NCBI GenBank assembly: GCA_937952895.1
Contig: CALFYC010000162.1
Location: 1-8,176 of the forward strand
Source of the DNA: an uncultured Neisseriaceae bacterium
GTDB taxonomy: Bacteria; Pseudomonadota; Gammaproteobacteria; Burkholderiales; UBA11063
Reading direction: 5' to 3'
Length of the DNA: 8,176 nucleotides
Positions 6,804-8,176 of this stretch are shown here, piece after piece. Positions within the stretch are counted from its first letter, which is position 1; each line of letters starts with the position of its first letter. A model generated the notes under the pieces. The model was not told the origin of the DNA, made no database searches, and worked only from the letters and a program-made list of their open reading frames with translations. The translations under genes and the position numbers were made by a program.

Positions 6804-8072
6804 ATGACTAATTTAAATCAACTTAGATCCAAAGCCTTATCTAGTGGTTTTTTACATGTATTTGGGGCTAATTTATTTTCTTATTTTGTAGCATTTAGCG
6901 GTTCAATTATTTATGTGCGTCTATTAGGCCAACATGAATATGGTATATATGCTTTTACTTACAATATTATTAGCTTTTTTCTATTAGTCAATGGATTTGG
7001 TGCGGCAAGTGGTGTATTGCAGTTTGTAAGTAAAGCCCCGGATAAATTAACCCAATATGCATACCTTAAAGCATCCATGATCTTGGGAATCTTATTTAAC
7101 ATCTTATTATCAATAATAATCTTTTGTTATGCAATCTTTATTAATTTACCAATTCCCGGTGCTAGAACAATTCTAATTGCTATGGCGTTTTTTCCGATTG
7201 GTAGATTATTTATTGATGTATTTCAAGCATATTTACGTGCAACTTCACAAAATAAAATTTTAGCACGTTTTGCTATTAGTTCGAATTTAACCTTATTAAT
7301 TAGTAGTATTATTGGTATTTATTATTTCCAATTAATTGGTTTTATTCTTTTTACCTATATTGCTTATTTCATAATTATTATACTTACATTAGTATGGTTT
7401 AATTTCCCAAATATTTTAAAAATTAAAGTAACTAATCTTAATTATAGTGAATTTATTCGTTATTCAATGTATGTAACAACTGGTAATGCTTTTTCGCAAT
7501 TACTTTTTGTGCTTGATGTTTTATTACTTGGCTATGTAGTTAAAGATGTTATTTTAGTTGCAGAATATAAAGTTGCTACAATTATTCCATTTACTCTTAG
7601 TTTTATTCCCAATATAATCTGTAATTTCTTTTATCCAAATTTTGCGCGTAATATTCAAAATCCATGCTATATAATCAATTTAAAAAATCGCTTAAGAAAA
7701 TGTATGCTTGTATTAAGTATATCCATTAGTTTAAGTTTAATTATTTTAGCTAAACCTATAATATGGATTATTTATGGAAAAGCCTATTTAAATAGTGTTA
7801 TTCCATTTCAGATATTATCTTTTGGGTTTTGGGTTGCGGCATCTTTTAGAACTGTAAATGGAAGTATTTTAGCCAGTCTAGGACATGCTAAATTTTCGAT
7901 GTGGTTTAATGTATTTATGTTAATCCTAAATTTAATTATTAGTTATGAATTAATTAAAGTCTATGGCATTGTTGGTGCTGCAGTTGGAGTTGTGATAATT
8001 TTTAGTATTTCATCGATTGTATCAACTCTAGTATTAAATAAATTATTAAACAGAACTTCCACAAAAAATTAA
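6804..8072 (+). CDS. Wzx-like polysaccharide/oligosaccharide flippase (MOP superfamily)
   Basis: This is a 422-residue inner-membrane protein with about 12 hydrophobic segments, roughly at 16-38, 47-75, 88-112, 119-138, 155-174, 176-198, 221-245, 255-276, 299-323, 333-350, 364-381 and 386-411. The N-terminus has the pattern of polysaccharide-synthesis family (PF01943-type) transporters: an amphipathic start, then GANLFSYFVAFSGSIIYVRLLGQHEYGIYAF (each half kept short here: residues 21-36 and 37-51). The C-terminal IIYGKAYLNSVIPFQILSF (322-340) and YGIVGAAVG (387-395) are also typical. Such proteins move undecaprenyl-linked sugar repeat units across the inner membrane for O-antigen, capsule or exopolysaccharide; the glycan here cannot be read from sequence. 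There is no clear Shine-Dalgarno before the ATG, which lies 8 bases after the envC stop, so translation may be coupled. No glycosyltransferase genes are visible, but the contig ends just after it. Other MOP-family members (MATE, MurJ) look less likely. Confidence 0.8.
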   Translation: MTNLNQLRSKALSSGFLHVFGANLFSYFVAFSGSIIYVRLLGQHEYGIYAFTYNIISFFLLVNGFGAASGVLQFVSKAPDKLTQYAYLKASMILGILFNILLSIIIFCYAIFINLPIPGARTILIAMAFFPIGRLFIDVFQAYLRATSQNKILARFAISSNLTLLISSIIGIYYFQLIGFILFTYIAYFIIIILTLVWFNFPNILKIKVTNLNYSEFIRYSMYVTTGNAFSQLLFVLDVLLLGYVVKDVILVAEYKVATIIPFTLSFIPNIICNFFYPNFARNIQNPCYIINLKNRLRKCMLVLSISISLSLIILAKPIIWIIYGKAYLNSVIPFQILSFGFWVAASFRTVNGSILASLGHAKFSMWFNVFMLILNLIISYELIKVYGIVGAAVGVVIIFSISSIVSTLVLNKLLNRTSTKN

Positions 8073-8163
8073 TTTTTAAATTATTTTATATGTATATATA
8101 ATAATGAGTAAGTAAGTAAGTTATAAAGACCAATTATACTCAAATAAAAAAAAAGATGAAATC
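8073..8163. other. Low-complexity AT-rich tail after the flippase gene
   Basis: The stretch holds an AT-only palindrome at 8064-8077 that spans the flippase stop, a TA-rich run near 8090-8100, and about 3.75 tandem copies of AGTA at 8107-8121. An A-run follows near 8147-8154. The ATG at 8104 stops after three codons. No gene or strong GC-stem terminator was seen. Confidence 0.6.
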
Positions 8164-8176
8164 AGATCGGAAGAGC
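8164..8176 (+). other. Illumina adapter remnant at the contig end
   Basis: The last 13 bases are AGATCGGAAGAGC, identical to the common stem of Illumina TruSeq-type adapters, including the A added by A-tailing. It is the final sequence of the window and is GC-richer than the DNA before it. It is almost certainly untrimmed library sequence, so genomic sequence ends at 8163. Confidence 0.96.

Noticed and set aside
8064..8077. 14-base AT-only palindrome spanning the flippase stop as a terminator
   Set aside because: A stem of only A-T pairs with no real loop is weak, and such palindromes are common by chance in this composition.
8107..8121. Tandem AGTA repeat as a phase-variable tract or CRISPR-like element
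   Set aside because: There are fewer than four copies outside any gene, close to an adapter-contaminated end; too short and poorly placed to support either idea.

Overview
The window reads as a complete or near-complete short contig from a low-GC, Gram-negative proteobacterium. It is visibly AT-rich in both coding and non-coding DNA. A betaproteobacterium, or a close relative, is the best guess. The reasons are the CobD/CbiB-like (AmpE-like) membrane protein, the DUF4124 protein with a coiled-coil tail, the accA-tilS adjacency and the gpmI-envC adjacency. The last is also seen in E. coli as gpmM-envC. This placement comes from recognising families by eye; no search was run.

Layout: positions 1-404 hold no convincing gene. 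From about 3917 down to 405, five genes on the minus strand form a tight, probably co-transcribed block: hpt (purine salvage), a CobD/CbiB-like inner-membrane protein, a secreted DUF4124 protein, accA (acetyl-CoA carboxylase alpha subunit) and tilS (tRNA-Ile lysidine synthetase). The gaps are 12, 11 and 47 bases, and accA and tilS share one base. A divergent intergenic region (3918-4078) carries candidate promoters for both directions and a perfect 9-bp inverted repeat. On the plus strand, gpmI (cofactor-independent phosphoglycerate mutase), envC (murein hydrolase activator with a degenerate LytM domain) and a Wzx-like polysaccharide flippase form a second compact operon, with gaps of 32 and 8 bases. 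The tail after 8072 is low-complexity AT-rich DNA.

Most of the content is ordinary housekeeping: purine salvage, glycolysis, fatty-acid synthesis, tRNA decoding and envelope biogenesis. No new biological system was found. The points that deserve a second look are: (1) the last 13 bases are the Illumina adapter stem, so the end of the window is library-derived and not genomic; (2) TilS stops at 222 residues, just after its catalytic domain, with no coding continuation in any frame; (3) AccA has two substitutions in otherwise highly conserved active-site loops; (4) the inverted repeat sits between and overlaps the divergent promoter candidates.
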